From an uncultured Muribaculum sp. (GTDB lineage: Bacteria > Bacteroidota > Bacteroidia > Bacteroidales > Muribaculaceae): DNA of 28,247 nt. The translations under genes and the position numbers were made by a program. The stretch is from the NCBI RefSeq assembly GCF_910583865.1, contig NZ_CAJTYX010000039.1:1-28247 (forward strand), written 5' to 3'. The notes under the pieces were generated by a model. It had not been told where the DNA came from and ran no database searches. It saw nothing but the letters and a program-made list of their open reading frames with translations. This document shows positions 8,314 to 17,608 of the stretch, in pieces; position 1 is the first letter of the stretch; every line of letters starts with the position of its first letter.

Positions 8314-8359
8314 ACGGACGCGGCGACATCTGCCGCCATGGCACAGTTGCCGCGTCCGT
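8314..8359 (+). other. Large hairpin between glnN and gltB
   Basis: ACGGACGCGGC (8314-8324) and GCCGCGTCCGT (8349-8359) form a perfect 11-bp GC-rich stem. The 24-nt interior contains a second small hairpin, TGCC (8331-8334) with GGCA (8340-8343). No T-run follows, so it is not a standard intrinsic terminator. It lies 38 nt after glnN and 50 nt before gltB. It may act as an mRNA 3'-end stabiliser, a processing site, an attenuator or a protein-binding site. The structure is seen directly; the role is inference. Confidence 0.6.
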
Positions 8360-8408
8360 ATCAAACATCCCCCTCTCCTACCCCATAATCATAAGGAAAG
8401 TTAAAGAT

Positions 8409-11400
8409 ATGTATAAAGGTTTGCCTACATCCCGGGGGCTTTACGATAGCCGCTACGAGCACGACGCCTGTGGCGTGGGACTGCTCGTGAATATCAAAGG
8501 GATAAAATCACATCAGCTTGTTGAGAAAGGCTTGCAGGTGCTTGAGCACATGGTGCACAGAGGCGCTGAGGGTGCAGATCCCAAGACCGGCGACGGAGCC
8601 GGGATCATGGTGCAGATTCCACATGAGTTCATACTTCTGCAAGGCATAGCGGTGCCCGAAAAGGGACGCTACGGCACAGGTCTGGTGTTTCTCCCTAAAG
8701 ATGAGTACACACAGCAGATGATGCTCGACGTGATCGAGCGCGAGGCCATCGAGATGGGATTGTCGCTGATTGCCGTAAGGCAAGTGCCCACCAACAACGA
8801 CCAGCTTGGCATAGTGGCCCGAGAGGCCGAGCCTGCCATACGCCAGATATTCATCGCCGACGAGAAAAGCGACGAACCTATGGAGCCGCGTCTTTACATA
8901 CTGCGCCGCCGCATTGAAAAGAAGATTGCTGTCCTCGACATCCCCGACAAGGAACAGTTCTACATCGTCAGCCTTTCATCGCGTGTAATCGTCTACAAAG
9001 GTATGCTGTCGAGCCTTCAGCTCCGCTACTACTACCCCGACCTGATGAACCCGCACTTCACCACGGGTATGGCTCTGGTGCACTCGCGGTTCTCTACAAA
9101 CACATTCCCCACATGGGCGCTCGCCCAGCCGTTCCGCATGCTCGGACATAACGGCGAGATCAACACCATACAAGGCAACCGCATGTGGATGAAGGCGCGC
9201 GAATGCGTGCTACATCCCGCCGCTCTCGGCGACAACGATGTGACTCCAATCATACAGCCGGGCATGAGCGACTCGGCGTCGCTCGACAATGTGCTGGAAT
9301 ATTTCGTGATGTCGGGCATGTCGCTCCCCCACGCGCTGGCCATGCTCGTGCCGGAATCCTTCAACGACCGCAACCCAATATCTCCAGAGCTGAAAGCTTT
9401 CTACGAATACCATTCTATACTCATGGAAGCATGGGACGGCCCGGCCACACTGCTTTTCAGCGACGGCCGTTATGCCGGGGGTATGCTTGACCGTAACGGG
9501 CTACGTCCGGCACGCTACCTGATTACCCGCAACGGCACAATGGTGGTGGCATCGGAGGTTGGAGTGCTCCCATTCGAAGCATCTGAAATCATAGAAAAAG
9601 GCCGTCTGCGTCCGGGCAAGATGCTCATGGTCGATATGGAGAAAGGTGAGATACACTATGATGCAGAACTGAAAGAACAGCTCGCCGGAGAATTTCCCTA
9701 CCGCGACTGGCTACAGCGCAACCGCATCATCCTCGATAAGATTACCACGGGCCGAAAGGTGGAGAACACCGTACCCGATTTCCGACGTCTGCTACGCGCA
9801 TTCTCCTACCACCGCGAAGAGGTGGAGAAAATCATGACACCGATGGCGGCCGAGGCCAAAGAGCCTGTCAACTCCATGGGGTGTGACACTCCGCTCGCCG
9901 TACTGAGCCGTCAACCACAACTGCTGTTCAACTACTTCCGCCAGCACTTCGCACAAGTTACCAACCCGCCTATCGACCCGTTGCGTGAGGAACTTGTGAT
10001 GAGTCTCGACAGCTATATCGGGGCCATCAGCCTGAACCTGTTCGATGCCTCACCGGAGCTGTGCAAGATGGTTCTACTGAAGCGCCCGATTATCACAAAC
10101 CGCGAACTTGACATACTGTGCAACCTGCGCTATAAGGGTTTCAACACTCGCAAGCTCGCCATGACATTCCCGGTAAAAGATGGTGCCGACGGCCTTGAAG
10201 CTGCCATAGGACGCCTATGCGACGAGGCCGAGAAGGCCGTCGACGAGGGATGCAACTACATCGTGCTCTCCGACCGTGGAGTCGACAGCGAGAATGCGCC
10301 CATACCTTCGTTGCTCGCGACTTCAGCCGTGCACCACCATCTCATCGACCTTAAGAAGCGCCTCCAGACAGCGCTCGTCATCGAGACTGCCGACGCACGC
10401 GAGGTGATGCACTTCGCACTGCTCTCCGGCTATGGGGCAAGTGCCATAAATCCATACCTGGCCTTTGCCGTGCTCGATGACCTTGTGGCCCGCAAGGAGC
10501 TACAGCTCGACTTCCATACCGCAGAGAAGAATTACATAAAGGCCGTCGACAAAGGTCTACTCAAGGTAATGTCGAAGATGGGCATATCCACTCTCACCTC
10601 CTACAAAGGAGCACAACTCTTCGAGGCGATAGGATTGTCGCAAGAACTGTCCGACCGTTACTTCGGTTTCACGGTAAGCAAGATTGGCGGCATTGACCTC
10701 TCCGACCTCACCAAAGAGATTCTTGCAACGCATGCGGCAGCGTATGCCGACGATATCGATGCCGACGAGCCGCTGCGCCACATAGGTCAATACGCCTTCC
10801 GCAAAGACGGGGAGAGCCACGCTTGGACACCGGAGGCCATAGCGACACTACAACTCGCCACACGCATGGAGAGCTACAAGAAGTTCAAAGAGTTCACGTC
10901 GATTGTCGACAACAAGCCTTCACCGATATTCATACGTGATTTCCTCGAATTCCGCAAAGGCACACCCGTACCGCTCGATGAAGTGGAACCGGAAGAATCC
11001 ATAATGCACCGTTTCGTCACCGGAGCCATGTCGTTCGGCTCGATATCACGCGAAGCCCATGAAGCGCTCGGTATAGCCATGAACGCCATCGGCGCGCGCT
11101 CAAACACCGGAGAAGGCGGCGAAGATCCGGAGCGCTTCAAGACACGTCCCGACGGTAGTTCGGCACGTTCTGCCATAAAACAGGTGGCATCCGGACGCTT
11201 CGGCGTGACTGCAGAATATCTTGTCAACGCCGACGAAATCCAAATCAAGATAGCCCAGGGAGCAAAACCCGGCGAAGGCGGACAGTTGCCAGGATTCAAG
11301 GTCGACAAGATCATAGCAAAGACACGCCACTCCATACCGGGCATATCGCTCATCTCCCCTCCACCGCACCACGATATCTATTCAATCGAGGATCTCGCCC

Positions 11401-12917
11401 AGCTCATATTCGACCTTAAGAATGTCAACCCATTGGCCAACGTCAGCGTCAAACTTGTGAGCGAGAGCGGTGTGGGAACCATCGCCGCCGGAGTGGCAAA
11501 GGCCAAGAGCGACCTCATCACCATATCAGGAAGCGACGGCGGCACAGGTGCCTCTCCCGCCAGCTCGATACGCTATGCCGGACTGCCTGTGGAAATCGGA
11601 CTTGCCGAGACGCAGCAGACCCTCGTGCTCAACAACCTGCGCGGACAGGTAAAGCTACAGGCCGACGGCCAGCTAAAGACCGCCCGTGACGTTATCATAA
11701 TGGCCATGCTCGGTGCGCAGGAATATGGTTTTGCCACAAGCGCGCTGATAGTGCTCGGATGCGTGATGATGCGCAAATGCCATCTAAACACATGTCCGGT
11801 AGGTGTCGCCACACAAAACGAGGAACTTCGCCGCCGATTCACGGGCCGTTCGCAATATGTGGTCAACTTCTTCCGCTTCCTCGCCAAAGAGATACGAGAG
11901 ACCCTGGCAGAAATCGGAGTGCGCTCGCTCGACGAAGTAATCGGACGTGCCGACATGCTTCAGGTAAAGCCGGACTACACCACTCCAAAGACAGCCCATC
12001 TCGACTTCACGCGGCTGCTCTACATGCCGTCTGAATCAAAGGTAAACGCCATAATCAACGTCGTGCCGCAGAAACACGACATCGACCGTGTACTCGACCG
12101 CGAACTCATCTCACGCGCCTACCCCGCCATCGAATCGGGCATGCCCATAGAACTTGAATTCCCTATACACAATACCGACCGCTCGGTCGGAGCGATGCTA
12201 TCGGGTGTCGTGGCCAAGAAATACGGCGATGCCAGACTCCCCGATGACACTATTTCCTGCACATTCCAGGGATCGGCCGGACAGTCGTTCGGCGCATTCC
12301 TGGAACACGGCATATCGTTCCGTCTCGAAGGCGATGCCAACGACTACGTAGGCAAGGGACTCTCCGGAGGTAAGATTGTAATCGTGCCCCCTACCGGTAG
12401 CACTTTCGCCCCGCAGGACAATATTATCGCAGGCAACACGCTGCTTTACGGAGCCACATCCGGGGAAATATACATCAACGGACGTGTCGGAGAGCGCTTC
12501 TGCGTGCGTAATTCCGGCGCCATAGCCGTAGTGGAAGGCGTGGGCGACCACTGCTGCGAATACATGACAGGCGGACGCACAGTGGTGCTCGGCACCACAG
12601 GACGCAACTTCGCGGCAGGCATGAGCGGAGGAATAGCCTACGTATGGAATCCCGACGGGAATTTCGACTATTTCTGCAACATGGAGATGGTGGAACTGTC
12701 GCTGATAGAGGACATGGCCGACAATCGCGAACTATACCGCCTCATCGGCAACCACTACAAGCATACCCGCTCGCCTCTGGCAGGAATGATGCTCGACAAC
12801 TGGCAGCACTACTCCGAACAGTTCATAAAGGTAATACCATTCGAATATAAGAAGGTGCTACATCAGGAAAAGATGGAAAAAATGCAGGAAAAGATCGCCA
12901 ACATACAGCGCGACTGA
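8409..12917 (+). CDS. gltB: Glutamate synthase, large (alpha) subunit
   Basis: A 1502-residue Fe-S flavoprotein that hydrolyses glutamine and channels the ammonia to 2-oxoglutarate, giving two glutamates. Domains in order: a class II glutaminase with the nucleophile Cys21 in 'EHDACGVG', so a 20-residue propeptide is probably removed; a central domain; the FMN-binding synthase barrel from about residue 850 ('GAMSFGSISREAHEALGIAMN', then 'GARSNTGEGGEDPERF'); a 3Fe-4S cluster with Cys1118, Cys1124 and Cys1129 ('CVMMRKCHLNTC'); and the C-terminal GXGXG beta-helix domain (GLSGGKIVIVPP). The length is normal for bacterial GltB. An AAGGAAAG Shine-Dalgarno-like site (8393-8400) precedes the ATG, which is stronger than usual for this window. 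gltD follows after 53 nt. Confidence 0.98.
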   Translation: MYKGLPTSRGLYDSRYEHDACGVGLLVNIKGIKSHQLVEKGLQVLEHMVHRGAEGADPKTGDGAGIMVQIPHEFILLQGIAVPEKGRYGTGLVFLPKDEYTQQMMLDVIEREAIEMGLSLIAVRQVPTNNDQLGIVAREAEPAIRQIFIADEKSDEPMEPRLYILRRRIEKKIAVLDIPDKEQFYIVSLSSRVIVYKGMLSSLQLRYYYPDLMNPHFTTGMALVHSRFSTNTFPTWALAQPFRMLGHNGEINTIQGNRMWMKARECVLHPAALGDNDVTPIIQPGMSDSASLDNVLEYFVMSGMSLPHALAMLVPESFNDRNPISPELKAFYEYHSILMEAWDGPATLLFSDGRYAGGMLDRNGLRPARYLITRNGTMVVASEVGVLPFEASEIIEKGRLRPGKMLMVDMEKGEIHYDAELKEQLAGEFPYRDWLQRNRIILDKITTGRKVENTVPDFRRLLRAFSYHREEVEKIMTPMAAEAKEPVNSMGCDTPLAVLSRQPQLLFNYFRQHFAQVTNPPIDPLREELVMSLDSYIGAISLNLFDASPELCKMVLLKRPIITNRELDILCNLRYKGFNTRKLAMTFPVKDGADGLEAAIGRLCDEAEKAVDEGCNYIVLSDRGVDSENAPIPSLLATSAVHHHLIDLKKRLQTALVIETADAREVMHFALLSGYGASAINPYLAFAVLDDLVARKELQLDFHTAEKNYIKAVDKGLLKVMSKMGISTLTSYKGAQLFEAIGLSQELSDRYFGFTVSKIGGIDLSDLTKEILATHAAAYADDIDADEPLRHIGQYAFRKDGESHAWTPEAIATLQLATRMESYKKFKEFTSIVDNKPSPIFIRDFLEFRKGTPVPLDEVEPEESIMHRFVTGAMSFGSISREAHEALGIAMNAIGARSNTGEGGEDPERFKTRPDGSSARSAIKQVASGRFGVTAEYLVNADEIQIKIAQGAKPGEGGQLPGFKVDKIIAKTRHSIPGISLISPPPHHDIYSIEDLAQLIFDLKNVNPLANVSVKLVSESGVGTIAAGVAKAKSDLITISGSDGGTGASPASSIRYAGLPVEIGLAETQQTLVLNNLRGQVKLQADGQLKTARDVIIMAMLGAQEYGFATSALIVLGCVMMRKCHLNTCPVGVATQNEELRRRFTGRSQYVVNFFRFLAKEIRETLAEIGVRSLDEVIGRADMLQVKPDYTTPKTAHLDFTRLLYMPSESKVNAIINVVPQKHDIDRVLDRELISRAYPAIESGMPIELEFPIHNTDRSVGAMLSGVVAKKYGDARLPDDTISCTFQGSAGQSFGAFLEHGISFRLEGDANDYVGKGLSGGKIVIVPPTGSTFAPQDNIIAGNTLLYGATSGEIYINGRVGERFCVRNSGAIAVVEGVGDHCCEYMTGGRTVVLGTTGRNFAAGMSGGIAYVWNPDGNFDYFCNMEMVELSLIEDMADNRELYRLIGNHYKHTRSPLAGMMLDNWQHYSEQFIKVIPFEYKKVLHQEKMEKMQEKIANIQRD

Positions 12918-12970
12918 CATGAGCCATCAAAAATATAATCATCTACGAACCCAATAACGCAACATCACAT

Positions 12971-14398
12971 ATGGGAAATCCCAAAGCGTTTCTTACGATA
13001 CCGCGCAAAGAGGCAGGCTACCGGCCCGTCAACGACCGCATAAAGGACTACGGTGAGGTGGAGCAGACGCTCAACCCCGAGGACCGGCGTCTACAGGCAT
13101 CACGCTGCATGGAGTGCGGCGTACCGTTCTGCCATTGGAGCTGCCCGCTGGGCAACCGCCAGCCGGAGTGGCAGGACCGCCTCTATAAGAATGACATCCG
13201 TGGAGCCTACCGGCTGCTTACTGCCACCGACGACTTTCCTGAATTCACCGGCCGCGTATGTCCCGCTTTGTGCGAGAAAGGATGCGTGCTCAACAAGCAG
13301 CACGAACCGGTCACAATCCGCGAAAACGAGGCGGCCATAGTGGAACGCGCATTCCTTGAGGGGATAGTCGAACCTCATATCCCGGCCCGTCGCACAGGAT
13401 TCCGCGTGGCCGTCATCGGCTCCGGACCTGCAGGACTCACGTGTGCCAACCGCCTCAACCGGAAAGGGCACTCGGTAACGGTGTTCGAGAAAAACGAGGC
13501 TGTCGGAGGTCTCTTGCGACTCGGTATACCCGACTTCAAACTCAACAAGACCGTGATCGACCGCCGTCTCGCGCTGCTCCGTGAGGAGGGGATCGAATTC
13601 CGCACGGGAGTGAATGTCGGTGTGGACATTCCAGCCTCTGAACTGCTCGACGATTACGATGCAGTGTGCATCGCCATCGGATCCGAAGTGCCACGCGACC
13701 TCCGGATAGATGGTCGCGAGCTGAAAGGAATCCATTTCGCTCTTGAGCTACTGCAACAACAGAACCGCGTAAACGCAGGCCAGGAAATCGCCGCCGACAG
13801 CCGCATAACGGCTAAAAACAAGAATGTGCTCGTAATCGGCGGAGGAGACACCGGAAGCGATTGCGTAGGTACCGCCCACCGCCAGGGGGCAGCGAGCGTG
13901 ACACAGATCGAAATCATGCCGATGCCTCCGGAAGGCGACAACCCCGACACACCATGGCCCTATTGGCCGGTAGTGCTCAAGACCTCGAGCAGCCATCTCG
14001 AGGGTTGCACGAGGCGCTGGCTTCTCGACACACGACGTTTCATCGGTGATGCCGACGGCCATGTGGCCGAAGCCGAGCTCGAGGAAATAGAATGGGCCGA
14101 CGACCCCGCAACCGGGCGCAAGAAAATCGTGCGCACCGGCAAAGTCGAGAAAATCAAGGCCGACCTGGTGCTTCTTGCCTTAGGATTCACTAATCCGGTG
14201 GCCGAAGGGCTTCTTGAACAACTCGGAGTCGACAAGGACACACGCGGCAATATCAAAGTCGATGCCGACATGTCAACGTCAGTCCCCAAGGTGTTCGCCG
14301 CAGGCGACGCCTCCACCGGGGCATCGCTCGTGGTTCGATGCATGGCCTCCGGCCGACAAGCCGCCGAAGGCATACATAAATATTTGTCAACAAAATAA
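12971..14398 (+). CDS. gltD: Glutamate synthase, small (beta) subunit
   Basis: A 475-residue NADPH-dehydrogenase subunit that passes electrons through FAD and 4Fe-4S centres to GltB. The N-terminal cysteine-rich domain has Cys46, 49, 54 and 58 ('CMECGVPFCHWSC') and Cys97, 101 and 105 ('CPALCEKGC'). An FAD Rossmann motif 'VAVIGSGPAGL' lies at 146-156, and a second dinucleotide motif 'VLVIGGGDTGSDC' at 286-298 binds NADPH. 'FAAGDAS' near the C-terminus closes the FAD site. Its place directly after gltB and the full length make the assignment firm over related Fe-S flavoprotein reductases. An intrinsic terminator follows within 11 nt. Confidence 0.97.
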   Translation: MGNPKAFLTIPRKEAGYRPVNDRIKDYGEVEQTLNPEDRRLQASRCMECGVPFCHWSCPLGNRQPEWQDRLYKNDIRGAYRLLTATDDFPEFTGRVCPALCEKGCVLNKQHEPVTIRENEAAIVERAFLEGIVEPHIPARRTGFRVAVIGSGPAGLTCANRLNRKGHSVTVFEKNEAVGGLLRLGIPDFKLNKTVIDRRLALLREEGIEFRTGVNVGVDIPASELLDDYDAVCIAIGSEVPRDLRIDGRELKGIHFALELLQQQNRVNAGQEIAADSRITAKNKNVLVIGGGDTGSDCVGTAHRQGAASVTQIEIMPMPPEGDNPDTPWPYWPVVLKTSSSHLEGCTRRWLLDTRRFIGDADGHVAEAELEEIEWADDPATGRKKIVRTGKVEKIKADLVLLALGFTNPVAEGLLEQLGVDKDTRGNIKVDADMSTSVPKVFAAGDASTGASLVVRCMASGRQAAEGIHKYLSTK

Positions 14399-14408
14399 CA
14401 CATAATGC

Positions 14409-14450
14409 GAAGATGTGCGGGAAATACCTTGCACATCTTCTCTTTTTTAA
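14409..14450 (+). terminator. Intrinsic terminator after gltD
   Basis: GAAGATGTGC (14409-14418) pairs perfectly with GCACATCTTC (14431-14440), with a 12-nt loop, followed by TCTTTTTT. It marks the end of the dapF-dapL-glnN-gltB-gltD block and separates it from the PurF-like gene. Confidence 0.92.
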
Positions 14451-14480
14451 TTACATAAACAACAACGTATATCTCCACTG

Positions 14481-16373
14481 ATGGAACCTCTTAAGCATGA
14501 ATGCGGCGTGGCAATGGTACGCCTGCTCAAACCCCTCGCCTTCTACAAGGAAAAATACGGCACATGGCAATACGGACTCAACAAGCTGTATCTTCTCATG
14601 GAAAAGCAACACAACCGCGGCCAGGAAGCCGCAGGAGCAGGATGCATAAAGATGCACTCACCCGCAGGCTCCGAATACGTATTCCGCGAACGCGCACTTG
14701 GCTCGGGTGCAATCAGCGAGATATTCTCCAACATCAACCATCAGATCGAGAATGCCCGTCTCGACCGCCATGACGAAAAATGGATTGAGGAGGAAGCTCC
14801 ATTCATAGGAGAGATATACATGGGCCACCTGCGCTACTCCACCACCGGACGTAGCGGCATGAGCTACGTCCACCCGTTCTTACGACGCAACAACTGGTGC
14901 TCACGCTCTCTGATGCTCTGCGGCAACTTCAACATGACCAACGTGGAGAGCATCTTCTCGGAAGTAGTGGCAAAAGGCCAGCACCCACGCATATTTTCCG
15001 ACACAGTCATCATACTCGAACAACTTGGCTATGCGCTCGACAAGGAGAACAACAGGCTCTACCATCAGTTTACCGAGAATGGTCTGGATGGGATAGAGCG
15101 TGCCCGTGCCATCGAGGACAACCTCGATATCCCGTCGATATTGAACGCCACTGCCCCGAGCTGGGACGGAGGTTACGTAATATGCGGAGCCATCGGCTCT
15201 GGCGACATGTGGGCATTGCGCGATTCCCACGGCATACGCCCCGCTTTTTATTACGCCGATGACGAGATTGTAGTGGTGGCATCGGAACGTCCGGTCATAC
15301 AGACGGTGATGGATGTGCATATCGATGACGTTCACGAACTCGCACCCGGTGCAGCCGTGATTGTCTCAAAGAGCGGTGACATACGCATAAGCAGAGTGAT
15401 TCCCGAAGCTGACGATGCACGCTGCTCGTTCGAACGCATATATTTCTCGCGCGGCAGTGATGCCGACATCTATCGCGAGCGCAAATCGCTCGGGCGTCAG
15501 CTCGCCGCTCCCGTTGCAGAGGCTCTTGACGGCGATCTGCAGCATGCCGTTTTCTCTTTCATACCCAACACTGCCGAAGTGGCATTCATAGGCATGGTGG
15601 AAGGCCTTGAAGAGGAACTTGACAGCCGCCGTGCCTCAGCCATAATGAAAGCCCAGGAAAGCGGGACACTTACACAGGGGAAACTGTGCGAAATCATGAG
15701 CCGTAAGCTACGCGTTGAAAAAGTGGCCATAAAGGACATCAAACTGCGGACGTTCATAGCAGAGGGATCGACCCGTGCCGACCTCGCCACCCACGTCTAC
15801 GACGTGACCTACGGAGTGGTCGAACCGGGCGTGGACTCTCTTGTTGTGATTGATGACTCAATCGTGCGCGGCACCACTCTCAAGCAGTCGATACTGCGTA
15901 TGCTCGACCGCCTTTCGCCACGCAGGATAGTGGTAGTAAGCTCGTCACCACAGGTGCGCTATCCCGATTGCTACGGAATAGACATGTCGCGAATGAGTGA
16001 ATTCTGTGCTTTTCGCGCCGCAGTTGCCCTCTTGAAAGAGAGCGGTCGCACAGATGTGCTCGACGACGTGTATCGGCGCTGCCTGATGCAGGAATCGCTT
16101 CCCGACTCCGAGATAACCAATTGCGTCAAGGAAATTTATGCACCGTTTACCGATGACAAGATTTCCGCAAAGATAGCCGAGATGCTCACACCGACGGACA
16201 CCCGCGCGGAAGTCCGCATAATCTATCAGACACTCGACGGACTGCACAAGGCCGTCCTCTCATCGCCAGGCGACTGGTATTTCTCCGGCAACTATCCCAC
16301 TCCGGGCGGTACTCGCCTCGTCAACCGCGCTTTCGTCAACTACTACGAAGGACATCCCGACCGCCGCAACTGA
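14481..16373 (+). CDS. Long-form amidophosphoribosyltransferase-like protein (PurF family)
   Basis: A 630-residue two-domain protein. The N-terminal class II glutaminase begins 'MEPLKHECGVAM', putting the nucleophile at Cys8 after a short leader. 'QHNRGQEAAGAG' (45-56) and 'GHLRYSTTGR' are further glutaminase motifs. The C-terminal phosphoribosyltransferase domain carries the PRPP loop 'VVIDDSIVRGTT' (455-466), the PurF hallmark. Canonical PurF is about 470-505 residues. This form has a roughly 30-residue insertion directly after the active-site Cys ('LLKPLAFYKEKYGTWQYGL'), other insertions and a longer C-terminus. Such long forms occur in Bacteroidales, usually labelled amidophosphoribosyltransferase. 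Whether it makes phosphoribosylamine or acts on another acceptor is not shown, so I give no symbol. The neighbourhood with gltBD suggests a link to glutamine metabolism. No clear promoter is seen. Confidence 0.85.
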   Translation: MEPLKHECGVAMVRLLKPLAFYKEKYGTWQYGLNKLYLLMEKQHNRGQEAAGAGCIKMHSPAGSEYVFRERALGSGAISEIFSNINHQIENARLDRHDEKWIEEEAPFIGEIYMGHLRYSTTGRSGMSYVHPFLRRNNWCSRSLMLCGNFNMTNVESIFSEVVAKGQHPRIFSDTVIILEQLGYALDKENNRLYHQFTENGLDGIERARAIEDNLDIPSILNATAPSWDGGYVICGAIGSGDMWALRDSHGIRPAFYYADDEIVVVASERPVIQTVMDVHIDDVHELAPGAAVIVSKSGDIRISRVIPEADDARCSFERIYFSRGSDADIYRERKSLGRQLAAPVAEALDGDLQHAVFSFIPNTAEVAFIGMVEGLEEELDSRRASAIMKAQESGTLTQGKLCEIMSRKLRVEKVAIKDIKLRTFIAEGSTRADLATHVYDVTYGVVEPGVDSLVVIDDSIVRGTTLKQSILRMLDRLSPRRIVVVSSSPQVRYPDCYGIDMSRMSEFCAFRAAVALLKESGRTDVLDDVYRRCLMQESLPDSEITNCVKEIYAPFTDDKISAKIAEMLTPTDTRAEVRIIYQTLDGLHKAVLSSPGDWYFSGNYPTPGGTRLVNRAFVNYYEGHPDRRN

Positions 16374-16425
16374 CTGCTGTAATTGGTTACATCGTCTTTT
16401 CCTGCAATACATCTTGTTTTCTCTA

Positions 16426-17580
16426 TCATTGACACTTTTGAGTTGTATGCTCAAAAGTGTCAACATTTTTCAATTCAAGGGAAATCAGCGATGACGTATC
16501 ACGCGGCACACATTTGTTGTGCTTGCCGAATATTGACTCAGCGCTGCGGATGAACTCTTTGCACCGAACTCCCCATTGTGATGGAATATCGTTCCGAGAC
16601 TCATCGCAAACGGCTTCGACCGGGATAACACGAAAATTGGCCACGGAAGGAAGCGGAGGAAGTGTGAAGAAAAGGCGATAGTCGGCGGTATCGATAACAG
16701 CACGTCCGAACATATCACGTGACAGGCGCACGCGAACCATGGCACCACCCCGAGTGTCTCGTGTACGCATATTCGATATGAAATTACCAAGCGAGTAAAC
16801 CACTGTTGCACGTCGTCCGAGTGAATCGGTACGCATCTCCATAGGTTGAATCACATGGGGGTGGCTGCCAATGACAAGATCCGCCCCGCTATCAACAAGG
16901 AAATCGGCAAGTGAACGCTGAGAAGAGTTTGGCAATAGGCTATACTCATCTCCCCAATGTATGCACACAGTCACAATCTCCGCGCCTGCCTTCCGCGCCT
17001 TTTCTATATCTGACAACATCAGGACGCGATCGATATAATCGACGACAGCATCGGTCTGCGTCTTTATCCCATTGGTTCCATAAGTATAGTTCAGGAAAGC
17101 TATACGAAATCCCTCCACATCGCGAATCAGAGGCAGCAAGGAATCGCGCTCGGCCTTGTTCCGGTATGTACCCAAATGATCCACTCCGGCCAAGTCAAGA
17201 CGATCAATCGTCCGCTTCAAGCCCCGGTCGCGTCTATCAAGAGTGTGATTGTTGGCAGTGAGCATCATGTCGAAACCTGCGCGTTTCAACGCATCCAGAT
17301 ATTCGTCGGGAGCGCAGAAACAAGGATAACCGGAGAATGGTGCTCCACCAAGCGGTGTCTCGAGATTCACCACCGCGTAATCAGCTCTTGTTATATAAGG
17401 TGTAATCTCCCGAAAGCAATCAGAGTAATCATATTTACCTCCGACACGACGAGCAGCATCAATCTGTGCCTGATGCTGCATGGCATCACCTGCAAAAACA
17501 AGAGTAACCTGGGGCGGTTCATCGCCCCAGGTAAGAAGGGAAGCAAGCGAAATCAGCAGACAAAAAAGCGGTGTCATCAA
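16426..17580 (-). CDS. CapA-family putative metallophosphoesterase (PGA_cap domain)
   Basis: A 384-residue protein with an N-terminal hydrophobic segment (about residues 3-18) that looks like a signal peptide, so export to the periplasm is likely. Family motifs in order: 'FAGDAM' (29-34), 'VVNLETP' (70-76), 'TANNHTLDRRDRG' (108-120), 'IHWGDEY' (207-213), 'IGSHPHVIQP' (237-246) and 'VVYSLGNFIS' (260-269). These Asp, Asn and His residues form the calcineurin-like metal site of CapA/PgsA-type proteins, named for poly-gamma-glutamate capsule synthesis. Without capB/capC nearby, a capsule role should not be assumed. The start follows the folD stop by 28 nt, so folD-capA is probably one transcript. 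The last 12 residues are encoded by the terminator hairpin of the opposing gene and are probably dispensable. Confidence 0.88.
   Translation of the reverse strand: MMTPLFCLLISLASLLTWGDEPPQVTLVFAGDAMQHQAQIDAARRVGGKYDYSDCFREITPYITRADYAVVNLETPLGGAPFSGYPCFCAPDEYLDALKRAGFDMMLTANNHTLDRRDRGLKRTIDRLDLAGVDHLGTYRNKAERDSLLPLIRDVEGFRIAFLNYTYGTNGIKTQTDAVVDYIDRVLMLSDIEKARKAGAEIVTVCIHWGDEYSLLPNSSQRSLADFLVDSGADLVIGSHPHVIQPMEMRTDSLGRRATVVYSLGNFISNMRTRDTRGGAMVRVRLSRDMFGRAVIDTADYRLFFTLPPLPSVANFRVIPVEAVCDESRNDIPSQWGVRCKEFIRSAESIFGKHNKCVPRDTSSLISLELKNVDTFEHTTQKCQ
16429..16470 (+). terminator. Intrinsic terminator of the PurF-like gene, inside the capA 3' end
   Basis: TTGACACTTTTGAG (16429-16442) and CTCAAAAGTGTCAA (16450-16463) form a perfect 14-bp stem with a 7-nt loop, followed by CATTTTT on the plus strand. 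It is 55 nt past the PurF-like stop. It lies wholly within the last 12 codons of the convergent capA gene. No T-run follows the hairpin on the minus strand. Confidence 0.85.
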
Positions 17581-17608
17581 ACTACGTGACGAGAATCAGG
17601 CCAGCAGA

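Noticed and set aside
8306..8314. Perfect DnaA-box sequence TTATCCACA, and a near match TTATCCACC at 3597-3605
   Set aside because: Isolated single copies without a box cluster, AT-rich unwinding element or dnaA/dnaN genes; expected by chance in a genome. Not evidence of an origin.
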